The translations under genes were made by a program, and so were the position numbers. Shown piece after piece: positions 32,257 to 42,262 of a stretch of DNA of 64,000 nt. This DNA is from Marisimplicoccus sp038147335. GTDB lineage: Bacteria > Bacteroidota > Bacteroidia > Flavobacteriales > Flavobacteriaceae. Position 1 is the stretch's first letter. Each line of letters begins with the position of its first letter. The DNA lies in contig JAYQTK010000002.1 in NCBI GenBank assembly GCA_038147335.1, positions 558,001-622,000 on the forward strand, in the 5' to 3' direction. A model generated the notes under the pieces. That model was not told the DNA's origin and made no database searches. It worked only from the letters and a program-made list of their open reading frames with translations.

Positions 32257-33336
32257 ATGATAAAAAATACACTGATTACACTGATTATTTCAATTTCGCT
32301 TGTATCATGCACTAATAGTGAAAGTACAAGCATAATATTACAATTGATACACATGATGATATTAATGTTGCAAACTTTACAGATTCATTAAATTACACAA
32401 TGGATACTGAAACACAAGTAAATCTTCCAAAAATGATTGCAGGAGGGCTTGATGTAGCTTGGTTTGTAGTGTATACTGCTCAAGGAGAACTTAATGAAGA
32501 GGGCTATGCAAAAGCAGAGGAAAATGCAATTGCAAAATTTGATGCAATAGATAGACTAGTTAATAAATATGCTCCTGATCAGATAGAGCTAGCATTAAAT
32601 TCAGATGATGTAAGAAGAATTTATGCTAAAGGCAAAAAAGTAGCAATGATTGGTGTTGAAAATGCATATCCTATGGGACTTGATACAGCAAATGTTAGAA
32701 AATATTGGGAAAGAGGTGCAAGATATGTTTCTTTAGCTCATAATGGTCATAGTCAGTTTTCAGATTCAAATACTGGAGAGTTTGATAATACTGCCTTACA
32801 CGGGTGGTTTAAGTGATTTAGGAAAACAAGTTGTTGAACTTCTCAACTATTATGGACTTATGATCGATATTTCACATCCTTCAAAAGAGGCAATAAGACA
32901 AATGATTGAGCTAAGTAAAGCTCCTGTTATAGCTTCACACTCATCTGCAAGAGCTTTAAGAGATCATCCTAGAAATCTAGATGATGAGCAGCTAAATTGG
33001 GTAAAAGAAAATGGTGGTGTTATTCAAACAACAGCTCTTGGAGCCTTTTTAACTGATCGTAAAGATCCTCCACCTAATATGGATGATTTTATGGATCATA
33101 TAGACTACATGGTAGATAAAATTGGTATTGACCATGTTGGAATTAGCTCAGATTTTGATGGAGGTGGAGGAATAGTAGGATGGAAAGATGCATCAGAGAC
33201 AATGAATGTAACAGCTGCGCTTAAAGAAAGAGGCTATAGTGACTCAGAAATTGAAAAATTATGGGGTGGTAATTTACTTAGAGTTCTTGACGAGGTTCAA
33301 GAAATAGCTGCAAAGATGCAAGCAGGAGAGCTATAA
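32257..33336 (+). CDS. Membrane dipeptidase (peptidase M19, renal dipeptidase family) lipoprotein, two frameshifts
   Basis: Starts MIKNTLITLIISISLVSCTNS, a lipoprotein signal with a lipobox cysteine. After a frameshift near 32335 the text continues with IDTHDDINVANF (HxD metal ligands), KMIAGGLDVAWFVVYTAQ, MIGVENAYPM (bridging glutamate), then a second shift near 32803 (an extra G; HGGLSDLG is restored), IDISHPS, VIASHSSARALRDHPRN and ISSDFDGGGG. All five metal ligands are visible. About 358 residues. Hydrolyses dipeptides including D-amino acid-containing ones, attached to a membrane facing the periplasm or outside. Stop codon overlaps the convergent metallo-hydrolase gene by 6 bp. Confidence 0.85.
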
Positions 33337-34246
33337 CTCTAGTTTAAGACCAAGTCTAGCTATATTAAATCCTCTTGAAGTAACATACTCTGATAAATCA
33401 CTTTTTGGATCTAACATCATATTTGTGTGATTCATATGTATGAAATAGACCTTGCTTTTATCTTCAGTAGTTAAATTATCTAGAAGACTTATAGTTTCGC
33501 TTACAAGTGGATGTGGAATTTCACTAATATCTCGATTTATCTCTTTAGAATCATAAAATGTTGCATCCAAAAGTAAATAATCAAATTCTTTAACAAGTTC
33601 TATTAAGTTTTTATCCCACTTTTCCCATTTATCAATATCAGGTATAAATAAAGCTTTTTTGTTTTTTCCTATAATCTACATATGCAGCAGTCTCAGAGTA
33701 TTCATCTCTGTGTGGGACCTTTATTGGTGTTACTGATATATTACTTAAATGATTAGTTTTTTTACCAAAATTGATTTCTTGAATTTTTATATTATTTATA
33801 TCTACTAGCTGACTCCAAGGACCATTTGTTTTTAAAAAATTAGCCATTTTAGGCAATACATTAACCTTTAAATCCTTAGATCCTAAAGCTTCTCTGCCAA
33901 AGTACATAAGGCCTGCATAATGGCCAATATGAGCATGAGTTATAAAGACTGACTCTGGGAGCAGAAATTTTTTAAATATTTTTTTATCTAGATAGTTTAG
34001 TTGATATGGTAAGTCTGGTGAGGCTTCAAATAGAATATATTTTTGATTAACTGGATCAACAACAGCAATAGATGTTGTAAAATATTCCTCAAATTCATTG
34101 AATTTTTCTTTACAAAATTCATGCTTACACCCTATATGAGGAAGTCCAGCATCTTGAACATTACCCAGTATATATATGTATTCTGATTGTCCATTTACAA
34201 AGTTTATAAAGCTAAAAAAAATGAAAAGTTTAAAAAATCGTATCAA
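33331..34246 (-). CDS. PqqB-like MBL-fold metallo-hydrolase, secreted; one frameshift
   Basis: TTG start, chosen because it overlaps the TonB receptor stop (TTGA) and yields signal peptide MIRFFKLFIFFSFINFVNGQ. Then LGNVQDAGLPHIGC (the G-x-x-Q-D-x-G-x-P-x-x-G-C start of PqqB-like proteins), VFITHAHIGHYAGLM with HxHxGH where usual enzymes have HxHxDH, and IKVPHRDEYSETAAYV. A T-run shift near 33655 joins this to IPDIDKWEKWDKN, YLLLDATFYD and YFIHMNHTNMM. About 303 residues. PqqB itself acts in pyrroloquinoline quinone synthesis; no other pqq gene is here, so substrate is unknown. Confidence 0.75.
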
Positions 34247-36257
34247 AATGAAAGGTTTAATCCAAAATGGACATTTCTTTTTGGAGCTGGCTCATAATAT
34301 CTTTTTCCAAAAGCATTAATTCTAATATTATCAAAATAATTTACATCTAACAAATTATTTACCCCAAGATAAATCTCACTATTATTGAAAATTTGTTTTG
34401 AATAAGTAATATTTAATAGATTATAAGAGCTAACCTGTGTCTCATTTAAATTGTCAGCAAAAAGCTCGCCAATTAATCTATTATTAATCAATAGGGTACT
34501 TCTTTTTGATAAATTAAAAATTAATTCAACATCTAATATTTGATTAGGGATACCCGGGAGTGATAACCCACTAAGATCATTACCGTCAAGTATAAAATCA
34601 TTAAAAGTATTTTTAGCATTTGTATATGATAAATTTAATTTTCCGTTAGAAAATAATAACTGTGAGCTTAGTTCTATTCCATACCTTCTGGTTGAACCAA
34701 CATTTCGATAGAAGTTTTTTCCAGGGAATTGTTCAAGTTCATAAGGTAAAATTTCATTATCAGTATTGATCAAGTATGCAATTGCCTCAAACATTAAATT
34801 TGAAGTAGTCTTACGCCACCCAATTTCATAATTAACAGAAGAGCTAGGATCTAGGTTTTTATTTAAACCATTACCATTTGGATTATTTGAAAGCTCGTTT
34901 AAAGTAGGAGTCTCAAAACTAGTTCCAGTAGAAAAGTAAATATTATCAGATTCACTAATTGAATATGAGACCCCTAGCGATGGATTAAACTTATTTAATG
35001 ATATAAAGGCTTCAGAATCAGTGCCTATTCTATTCTCGTCATATCTAACTCCATAACGAAACAGTAATCCTGATGTATAATTGGTTTGATTAATAAAATA
35101 TACACCCGTACTTTTAAATTTTTCAATTTGATCAAATGTTTTTTCGCCCTTTTCACCTAGATTGTTTTTAAATCTTTTTCGATCATCTTGCTGATTGCTG
35201 TAATCTATTCCTAAAGTAATAGTCCTAGATTTATTATCTGAAAAAACTGCTTGGAATATTTTGTTCCTATCCCATAATAGTCTCTTTCAAGAAATATAAT
35301 TCCTCCATAATTAAAAGGAAGTTTTGAGTTAAAATCTCTTTTCTGATAGAAGAAATAACTGTCAATTGATGAATTATCATCATTTAAATGTTTCCATGAA
35401 AATCCAGTTTTTATATGCTTAACTTTTTCATAAGTATCGTAATCAAAATTATTTTTTCTTGATTGTCGTCTATCATCTTCTACTTCACTTAGTTTTAATC
35501 CCCCTGCATCTTTTGCATATGGACTATCAGTATAATTTATCTGCCATACTATTTTATTTTTTTCATCAAACTCTCTCAAATATTTAAGATTTAAAATACT
35601 AGACTTATAGCCACTAAAATCTCTATATCCATTTGATCTTCTCTTATCATAATGAACAACTAGACTAGAATTATTCCAATCAAACACTCTTGTTCTTTGT
35701 ATGGATTGGTATTGATAAGCTCCAAAAATAGCCGAGGTTCTGAAGTATGGTACTGAATTATCTGATAGAGTATTTATATTAATTACACCACCTGATGAGT
35801 TACCATATAATAGTGAGCTTGGACCTCTAATAACCTCAATATTTGAAATAAGACCTAAAGGCAAATTATCGAGTTGGCTCTGTCCGTCAGGTGTTGTCTC
35901 TGGTATTCCATCAACTATTAATTTAATACCTCTAATACCAAATGCAGATCTAGCTCCAAAACCTCTTATTGATATTCTAAGATCTTGTGAAAAATTATTT
36001 GAAGAAGATGTGTAAACTCCAGGGATTGAATTAGTGAAGTCAGAAAAAGATGATTTAGAGGTGTAATTTTTATTGATAAGCAAGTTTTTTACAGATACTG
36101 ATAGTGGAGCCTGTTTCTTATTTACATCAATTCTTGTTGACTTAACAATTACATTATCTAGATCTATTTTTTGAATACTATCCTGAAAATTGGAATAAAC
36201 AAAAAATGGAAGTATAAGAAAAAGTCTACTGATATACCCTAACATAATCAATTTCAT
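34243..36257 (-). CDS. TonB-dependent outer-membrane receptor, one frameshift
   Basis: Signal peptide (LILPFFVYSN) is followed by a plug domain (LDNVIVKSTRIDVNKKQAPLSVSV; SIPGVYTSSS; ISIRGFGARSAFGIRGIKLIVDGIPETTPDGQ; IEVIRGPSSLLYGNSSGG) and a 22-strand-type barrel. A T-run shift near 35238 breaks the frame; the rest (SDNKSRTITLGIDYSNQQDD; YSISESDNIYFSTGTSFETPT) runs to the C-terminal aromatic-ended strand NVHFGLNLSF. About 671 residues, no carboxypeptidase-like N-terminal domain and no SusD partner, so more like an iron-complex or small-ligand receptor. The start overlaps the GH16 gene by about 30 bp (or 20 bp with the second Met). Confidence 0.85.
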
Positions 36258-37227
36258 AGGTTGCCTCTGTAAATCCTGGAGCTACATACCCATCTGTCCA
36301 ATGGCCTCCAACTGCAAGATTTAAAAGTAAGAAAAATGGTTTGTCGAATGGGGAATGTTGACTTTGCATAGGAAATTCGAAATGCATTTCATCATCAATA
36401 AAAAATTGAATTTTATCTGGCGCCCATTGCATTGAGTATGTATGATATTCTTCAAAAGGTTGTTCAATTATTTTTTCAGACCTTATAAATCTTTCTTGAC
36501 CTGTATCAAAAAAGATTTTATTTGGAACATTTGTAGTTTGCCTAGAATAGTCTTGCGGACCATAGTGAACAGCTGAAGAAATCAAACCTGGATCATCACT
36601 AGTACTATCTTTAACGTAATCTCCGTGTTCTAATATATCTAGCTCTCCACAATTAGGCCAACCAATTTCATCAATATTTGCACCAAGCAACCAAAATGCT
36701 GGCCACATTCCTTCCCAGTTAGGAAGTTTTGCTCTCATATCCACTCTGCCGTAAGTAAATTCAAATTTATCTTGGGTATTTATTCTTGCAGACGTATAAA
36801 GTTTGCCTTGAAAGTCTTCTCTTTTTGCTGTAATTTTTAAAATCCCATCTTCAACTTTAATATTATCGTGTTTATCTGTATAATATTGCAGCTCTCCATT
36901 ATACCAACTACCATTATCTGGTGCAACAGTTTCAATGTTCCATTTATCTGGAGAAACAGCTGGGGTACCTAATGATGAATCTTCATCAAATTCATCAGCC
37001 CAAACTAATTCATTATTAAATGTATATGATTGAGATGGAGTAGAAGGAGTAGTTGGGGTTGTAGGAGTTGTATTAGTATTATTACTGGTATTAGTATTCA
37101 AATTTGTGTTTGAATTGTTATAATTTCCAGAATTTGATAATGTAGGGTCATTGACATCTGATTTTGAGCCACCACAAGAAATAAGTAATAGCACTAAAAA
37201 AGAAATAAATTGCAAGTAGGAGTTCAT
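36226..37227 (-). CDS. Glycoside hydrolase family 16 beta-glucanase (laminarinase-like) lipoprotein
   Basis: 333 residues. Residues 1-18 are a lipoprotein signal (LLISCGG), then a Thr/Pro/Ser/Asn-rich linker to about residue 65. The GH16 domain has VWADEFDED, NGELQYYTD, FTYGRVDMRAKLP, WPAFWLLGANI and the catalytic motif GELDILEHGD (nucleophile E195, acid/base E200), then MQWAPDKIQFFIDD and LLNLAVGGHW. This order and the ExDxxE spacing identify GH16_3-type endo-beta-1,3-glucanases. It presumably cleaves laminarin or a similar beta-glucan at the cell surface. The 3' end overlaps the TonB receptor start. Confidence 0.9.
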   Translation of the reverse strand: MNSYLQFISFLVLLLISCGGSKSDVNDPTLSNSGNYNNSNTNLNTNTSNNTNTTPTTPTTPSTPSQSYTFNNELVWADEFDEDSSLGTPAVSPDKWNIETVAPDNGSWYNGELQYYTDKHDNIKVEDGILKITAKREDFQGKLYTSARINTQDKFEFTYGRVDMRAKLPNWEGMWPAFWLLGANIDEIGWPNCGELDILEHGDYVKDSTSDDPGLISSAVHYGPQDYSRQTTNVPNKIFFDTGQERFIRSEKIIEQPFEEYHTYSMQWAPDKIQFFIDDEMHFEFPMQSQHSPFDKPFFLLLNLAVGGHWTDGYVAPGFTEATYEIDYVRVYQ

Positions 37228-37287
37228 AAAATTTTAATTTCTCCCAAAGCTAATAATATTTATTAATTTTAGTAAAAAGTATTTTAC

Positions 37288-38607
37288 ATGGAACTAATTC
37301 CAAATGAAGGAATTTCAATTACATCCATTTACAGAGGTCTTATTGGTGTCACATCTATAATTGCCATTGCATATATGCTTAGCAGTAATAGGAAGATGAT
37401 TGATTGGAAAACTATTATGATTGGATTAGCTAGTCAGTTTATAATTGCTATTGGTGTAATAAAGGTTGATTTCGTAAGAAAGTTTTTTGAGATAATAGGC
37501 CAAGGATTCCTTGCAATTGTAACTTTTTCAAGCGAAGGATCTGCTTTTTTATTTGGAGAGCTTGCTAGTTCAGATTCATTTGGTGTAATATTTGTTTTTC
37601 AAGTACTACCAGTAATTATTTTCTTCTCTGCTCTTACATCAATACTATATTATTATAAAATAATTCAAAGAGTAGTTAGGGTCTTTGCCTGGATGTTGAC
37701 AAAACTTTTAAATATTTCGGGACAAGAAAGCCTTGCAGTTACTGGGAACATTTTCTTAGGACAGACTGAAGCTCCTCTTCTTGTGAAGGGATATTTAGAT
37801 AAAATGAATAGGTCTGAATATTTTGTTTTAATGACAGGAGGTATGGCTACTGTAGCAGGAAGTGTTTTAGCTGCTTTCATTGGATTTTTGGGAGGTGATG
37901 ACCCAATTCAAAGAATTGAGGTGGCCAAAAACTTAATTGTTGCATCTGTAATGGCTGCTCCAGGGGCTATAGTTATTTCAAAAATTATGTTTCCTCAAAC
38001 TGAAGAAATAAATAAAAGTGTTGATGTAAGTTCGAGTGTTATAGGTGAAAATCTATTGACTTCTATTACAAATGGTACAAGAGATGGAATTAAAATGGCT
38101 GTTAATGTTGCTGCAATGATTCTTGTTTTTGTTGCACTTATAGCTTTATTAAATGGTATTTTATTTCAAATTGCAGAGGTGTTTGGACTTAATGCTTGGG
38201 TGGATAATAACACTATATATAAGTCTTTTTCTATTGAATTAATTCTTGGATATCTATTTGCTCCCATTATGTGGCTTATTGGAGTAGCTGCAGATGACAC
38301 AGCTTTAATGGGCCAGTTACTTGGAATTAAAATGGCAGCTAATGAATTTGTAGCATATATTGAATTAGCTTCTCTAAAAGAGGCAAGTAGTGTAATAAAC
38401 TTAACCTATGAAAAGTCAGTTATTATGGCAACAATAATGTTGTGTGGTTTTGCAAATTTTTCATCTATAGGTATTCAAATTGGAGGTATTGGAATTCTTG
38501 CTCCAAATAAGACAAAACTTCTTACGGAGCTCGGATTCAAAGCTATGATTGCTGGAACTCTTGTTTCTCTATTATCAGCAACTTTTGTAGGTATGCTATT
38601 AGGTTAG
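37288..38607 (+). CDS. nupC: Concentrative nucleoside transporter NupC/CNT family
   Basis: 439 residues, about ten membrane helices. NupC features: FGVIFVFQVLPVIIFFSALTSILYY, SGQESLAVTGNIFLGQTEAPLLVKGYL (the GxTEAPL motif), MTGGMATVAGSVLAAFIGFLG, GDDPIQRIEVAKNLIVASVMAAPGAI and FANFSSIGIQIGG. Sodium- or proton-coupled nucleoside uptake across the inner membrane. Intact, no frame breaks. It stands divergently from the GH16 gene 60 bp upstream and convergently with the SSS symporter 1 bp downstream. Its nucleoside specificity cannot be read. Confidence 0.9.
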   Translation: MELIPNEGISITSIYRGLIGVTSIIAIAYMLSSNRKMIDWKTIMIGLASQFIIAIGVIKVDFVRKFFEIIGQGFLAIVTFSSEGSAFLFGELASSDSFGVIFVFQVLPVIIFFSALTSILYYYKIIQRVVRVFAWMLTKLLNISGQESLAVTGNIFLGQTEAPLLVKGYLDKMNRSEYFVLMTGGMATVAGSVLAAFIGFLGGDDPIQRIEVAKNLIVASVMAAPGAIVISKIMFPQTEEINKSVDVSSSVIGENLLTSITNGTRDGIKMAVNVAAMILVFVALIALLNGILFQIAEVFGLNAWVDNNTIYKSFSIELILGYLFAPIMWLIGVAADDTALMGQLLGIKMAANEFVAYIELASLKEASSVINLTYEKSVIMATIMLCGFANFSSIGIQIGGIGILAPNKTKLLTELGFKAMIAGTLVSLLSATFVGMLLG

Positions 38608-38608
38608 C

Positions 38609-40375
38609 CTAAGAAGATAATCTTCTCCAAAACTTCATTAAGATAAAAACTGAAATTACTGAAATTAATATAAAGATTAGTCCAGTAGTTGTCTGTGAAT
38701 ATAGAATATACCCAATTCCAAAAAGAATACTATAAACGGAGATACTACCAAAAACCATACAAAGAATACCAGTTGGAACATCCCACTTCTCCTTTTTTCC
38801 AACAATTTTGATTCCATTAGATTCAGAAATATCAATTATTTTTTTCCATCCAGGACCTCCTGGTTGAATTTTTTTATAAAAGTTTTGAAGAGTTTCAATA
38901 TTTGAAGGAGGTGTCATCAAAGTAATGGCCAACCAACAAACTGTTGTTATCGTTACACCGATAATTAGTTTTTCTTCTACTGAGAAGTTATTAGGAAATA
39001 CAAACTCAAATCCTAGAGCAACTAAAAAAGATACTATCATTGCTGTAAGTTCACTATAGACATTAATTCTATACCAAAACCATCTAAGTATAAATATTAG
39101 TCCTGTTCCTGCCCCTATCTGAAGAATTATTCCAAATGCTTGAAGTGAATTGTTAAGGTAAAGTGCAAAAAAAGCTGATACTATCATTAGTAAAACAGTA
39201 AATACTCTACCCATAAAAACATAATGCTTCTCAGATTTATTCTTAACATAAAATCTTCTGTAGAAATCATGAACAAGGTAGGAAGATCCCCAATTTAAAT
39301 GAGTTGAAATTGTTGACATAAATGCTGCAATCAAAGATGCTACCAAAAGGCCTAAAAGACCAGACGGTAGGAAAGAGATCATTGCTGGATAGGCAAGATC
39401 ATTACCTACTATTGTGTTTGGAAATGCTTGTTGTAGGGATTCAATATTTGGATATACAACTATAGATGCTAGAGCAATAAGAATCCAAGGCCAGGGTCTT
39501 ACGGCATAATGCATAAAATTAAAAAGAAGTGTTGCCCAAATAGCATTTTTTTCGTCTTTTGCAGACAACATCCTTTGTGCAATGTAACCACCTCCTCCAG
39601 GTTCAGCTCCAGGATACCAAACTGCCCACCATTGAACAGCAAGTGGAATGATAAATACTGCAATAAATAAATCTCGATCAGCTATATCTGGAATTAAACT
39701 TAATTTAGGAATAACATCCGGATGATTTAGAAGATTAGTCAAACCTTGGATTTGAGGAAGTGATACAATTTCATAAGCCGCCCAAAAAGTAGCAAGCATA
39801 GCTAAAATAAACTGAAAAAAGTCAGTAATGATTATACCTCTAAGACCTCCTATAGAACTGTAAATTACTGTAATTCCACATGATATTAATAGTGTTTCAA
39901 CCGGGGAAAGACCTAGTAGTGCTCCTCCTATTTTAATTCCAGCAAGACAAACACTGGCCATTATTAGAACATTAAAAACTGCCCCTAAATAAAAAGCTCT
40001 AAAACCTCTTAAAAAAGCAGCCCCTTTTCCACTATATCTTAATTCATAAAATTCAAGATCCGTAAGCACTTTTGATCGTCTCCATAACTTTGCATAAATA
40101 AAAACTGTAAGCATTCCTGTTAATAAAAATGCCCACCAGACCCAATTTCCTGCAACTCCATTTGTTCTAACAATATCGGTTACAAGATTTGGAGTATCAG
40201 CAGAAAAAGTTGTTGCAACCATAGAAATCCCAAGAAGCCACCACGGCATTTTTCTACCTGAGAGAAAAAATTCAGTAATGTCCTTTCCAGACTTTTTTGA
40301 AACTATAACTCCAATTGAAAGAGATATTACAAAAAAGGCAGATATTATTAGCCAATCAATGTTTTCTAGTTGCAT
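38609..40375 (-). CDS. Sodium:solute symporter (SSS family)
   Basis: 588 residues with thirteen or so membrane helices. Motifs of the SSS family include SKKSGKDITEFFLSGRKMPWWLLGISMVATTFSADTP, GNWVWWAFLLTGMLTVFIYAKLWRRS, DLEFYELRYSGKG, GGLRGIIITDFFQF and GLLGLLVASLIAAFMSTISTHLNWGSSYLVHDFY, the sodium-binding region in helix 8. A long hydrophilic C-terminal extension (PGGPGWKKI) precedes two final helices. The closest kin by pattern are Na+-dependent sugar or amino-acid symporters of Bacteroidota; substrate unknown. Intact. Confidence 0.85.
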   Translation of the reverse strand: MQLENIDWLIISAFFVISLSIGVIVSKKSGKDITEFFLSGRKMPWWLLGISMVATTFSADTPNLVTDIVRTNGVAGNWVWWAFLLTGMLTVFIYAKLWRRSKVLTDLEFYELRYSGKGAAFLRGFRAFYLGAVFNVLIMASVCLAGIKIGGALLGLSPVETLLISCGITVIYSSIGGLRGIIITDFFQFILAMLATFWAAYEIVSLPQIQGLTNLLNHPDVIPKLSLIPDIADRDLFIAVFIIPLAVQWWAVWYPGAEPGGGGYIAQRMLSAKDEKNAIWATLLFNFMHYAVRPWPWILIALASIVVYPNIESLQQAFPNTIVGNDLAYPAMISFLPSGLLGLLVASLIAAFMSTISTHLNWGSSYLVHDFYRRFYVKNKSEKHYVFMGRVFTVLLMIVSAFFALYLNNSLQAFGIILQIGAGTGLIFILRWFWYRINVYSELTAMIVSFLVALGFEFVFPNNFSVEEKLIIGVTITTVCWLAITLMTPPSNIETLQNFYKKIQPGGPGWKKIIDISESNGIKIVGKKEKWDVPTGILCMVFGSISVYSILFGIGYILYSQTTTGLIFILISVISVFILMKFWRRLSS

Positions 40376-40403
40376 GTTAAAGGTTTATCTTAGTATAAAG
40401 TTT

Positions 40404-41066
40404 ATGAGATTGATTCGTTCAAGTAAATATATAATTAATTTATTCTTTTCAATAATTTTTATTGGGTTTGGATATTCACAAGATAATTCGTCTGGGTCCT
40501 CAGGAAGTCCATTTATTCCATTAAAACCTGATTCTAAAAAATCTCTTTTAAATCTTAAAAAAAAGGAGAATCCTTATCTGAAAAAATTTGAAGATAAGAA
40601 CAAGAAAAACTTTTTCCCTGATGCAGATGTAAAAGAAAAAAAACCTGAAAGATTTATTAACTCTAACGAATTTTATCTATCAAGACTTAATAAGAAGGAG
40701 TCTGAAGCTACGAAAAACATAAATAAATTTAAAGTAGATCAATTTCTAGGAGAAATCAGAAATGATGGTGAATATGTAAATATTATTTTACGTGATCACG
40801 AGTATCCAGATGGAGATTTAATTAAAGTTGAGGTAAACGAACAAATAGTTATGCCTGCCATTTTACTTACTGAAAAAGCAAAAGGATTCAAACTTGATTT
40901 GAAAAACGGGTTTAATGTAGTAGACTTTGTTGCTCTTAATCAGGGAACATCGGGTCCAAATACCGCAGAAATAATAGTATATGACGATCAAGGGAAGTTA
41001 GTCGGGACAAACAGATGGAATCTGGCTACTGGAGTAAAGGCAACTTATATTATTTACAAAAACTAA
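40404..41066 (+). CDS. Secreted protein of unknown function
   Basis: 221 residues when started at MRLIRSSKYIINLFFSII; a longer open frame upstream is antisense to the symporter and unlikely. A signal peptide ends near GYSQDNSSG. Then comes a Lys/Glu-rich, low-complexity linker (PYLKKFEDKNKKNFFPD; KEKKPERF) and a C-terminal beta-rich domain of about 110 residues (DQFLGEIRNDGEYVNIILRDHEYPDGDLIKVEVNE; FDLNGFN-type repeats; GTSGPNTAEIIVYDD) resembling conserved secreted flavobacterial proteins. No catalytic motif seen. Its stop overlaps the convergent aminotransferase stop by 4 bp. Confidence 0.65.
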   Translation: MRLIRSSKYIINLFFSIIFIGFGYSQDNSSGSSGSPFIPLKPDSKKSLLNLKKKENPYLKKFEDKNKKNFFPDADVKEKKPERFINSNEFYLSRLNKKESEATKNINKFKVDQFLGEIRNDGEYVNIILRDHEYPDGDLIKVEVNEQIVMPAILLTEKAKGFKLDLKNGFNVVDFVALNQGTSGPNTAEIIVYDDQGKLVGTNRWNLATGVKATYIIYKN

Positions 41067-42211
41067 CTATAAAGCTCTAACATTGAGTTTATAAATTTAT
41101 CAACTTCCTCACTGGTTCCAGTACTAATTCTACACCAGTCATAAAAGGGAGGAAAAGGACGACCAACTATAACCCCTTTTTCTAACATTTTTTTTGAAAG
41201 TTCATCAATATGCATCTTGGATTCAAAGAAAACAAAGTTTGTACTAGACTCTACATATTTTAAGTTTAGGTAATCTAATAGTTTATATATTTTCGTCTTT
41301 TCTTCATTTGCTTTTTTTAATGAAAACTTATAAAAATCATCATCATTAAGAGCCTCAGATGCAGCGGCAACTGCAAGCACATTTGTTTGTGCCATAATTT
41401 TAGGTCTTCCGTAAGGAGAATATTCACCAAATAATTGATCTGCCAATTCTGGTTTTAAAACTAAATAACCTATTCTTAGTCCTGCTAGTCCATAAACCTT
41501 GGAAAAAGTTCTAGATATAATAACATTCTCACCCTGTCTAACTAAATAGTCCATTGATGGATAATCTGACTCATTTATATAGTCATAGTAAGCCTCATCA
41601 CAAAAAACCAGGGTTTGTTTTGATACATCCTCACAAAATTTAGCTAAAGAGCTTCCATTCAATAATGTACCTGTAGGATTGTTTGGATTTGCAATAAAAA
41701 CCATATTAGTTTCTTGATCTATACTCTCTTTTATTTTTTTTAAATCATAACCTTTATTTGAGTCTACTGGAACCCACTTTATCTCCCCTCCCCAAGCTTC
41801 TGCATAACTCATCAAAGCTAGATATGTTGGCTGACCTGCTACTATATTTCCACCTTTATCAGAAATTGCTAAACCCGTGACTCTTAGTGCCTCATTAGAT
41901 CCTCCAGTAATTACAATACTTTCAATTGGAACGTTATGTTTTTTTGCTAGTGTCTCTTGAAGTTTCTGTATAAATTCATAAGGATATCTACAAGCATCAT
42001 TGAAAGAGTTTTTTATCGCATTTAAAACCCTTTCTGATGGACCATAAGGATTTTCGTTTGAACTTAACTTCACTATAGAAGATTTTGGTCTTGGGTTGTA
42101 TTTCTTAATTTCTTCAGCAGATAAAATTGATGGAGTTAACATCAAACCTCCAATACCTATTGAGGATTTAAACCATTCTCGTCTTGATTGCATATAAAAG
42201 TAATTTTTCAA
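41063..42211 (-). CDS. Exported PLP-dependent aminotransferase (histidinol-phosphate aminotransferase-like fold type I) with Tat-type signal
   Basis: 382 residues. Residues 6-30 look like a twin-arginine signal (SRREWFKSSIGIGGLMLTPSILSA), with start probably at Met7. The catalytic part has VKLSSNENPYGPSERV, ITGGSNEALRVTG, MVFIANPNNPTGTLL (PNNPTG), LVFCDEAYYDY (PLP-binding D-x-A-Y) and ISRTFSKVYGLAGLRIGYL, where K is the PLP lysine at about residue 240. It resembles HisC-type enzymes, but export suggests periplasmic action on amino acids, D-amino acids or muropeptide-derived substrates. Intact; no histidine-pathway genes nearby. Confidence 0.8.
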   Translation of the reverse strand: MKNYFYMQSRREWFKSSIGIGGLMLTPSILSAEEIKKYNPRPKSSIVKLSSNENPYGPSERVLNAIKNSFNDACRYPYEFIQKLQETLAKKHNVPIESIVITGGSNEALRVTGLAISDKGGNIVAGQPTYLALMSYAEAWGGEIKWVPVDSNKGYDLKKIKESIDQETNMVFIANPNNPTGTLLNGSSLAKFCEDVSKQTLVFCDEAYYDYINESDYPSMDYLVRQGENVIISRTFSKVYGLAGLRIGYLVLKPELADQLFGEYSPYGRPKIMAQTNVLAVAAASEALNDDDFYKFSLKKANEEKTKIYKLLDYLNLKYVESSTNFVFFESKMHIDELSKKMLEKGVIVGRPFPPFYDWCRISTGTSEEVDKFINSMLELYS

Positions 42212-42262
42212 TAAATTAAAAAAGATAGTATTCTTTTCAAAATTTAATCGTTAATTTTCAAT

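Noticed and set aside
40278..40403. Longer N-terminus for the secreted protein
   Set aside because: It runs antisense to the symporter start, and the signal peptide begins only at 40404.
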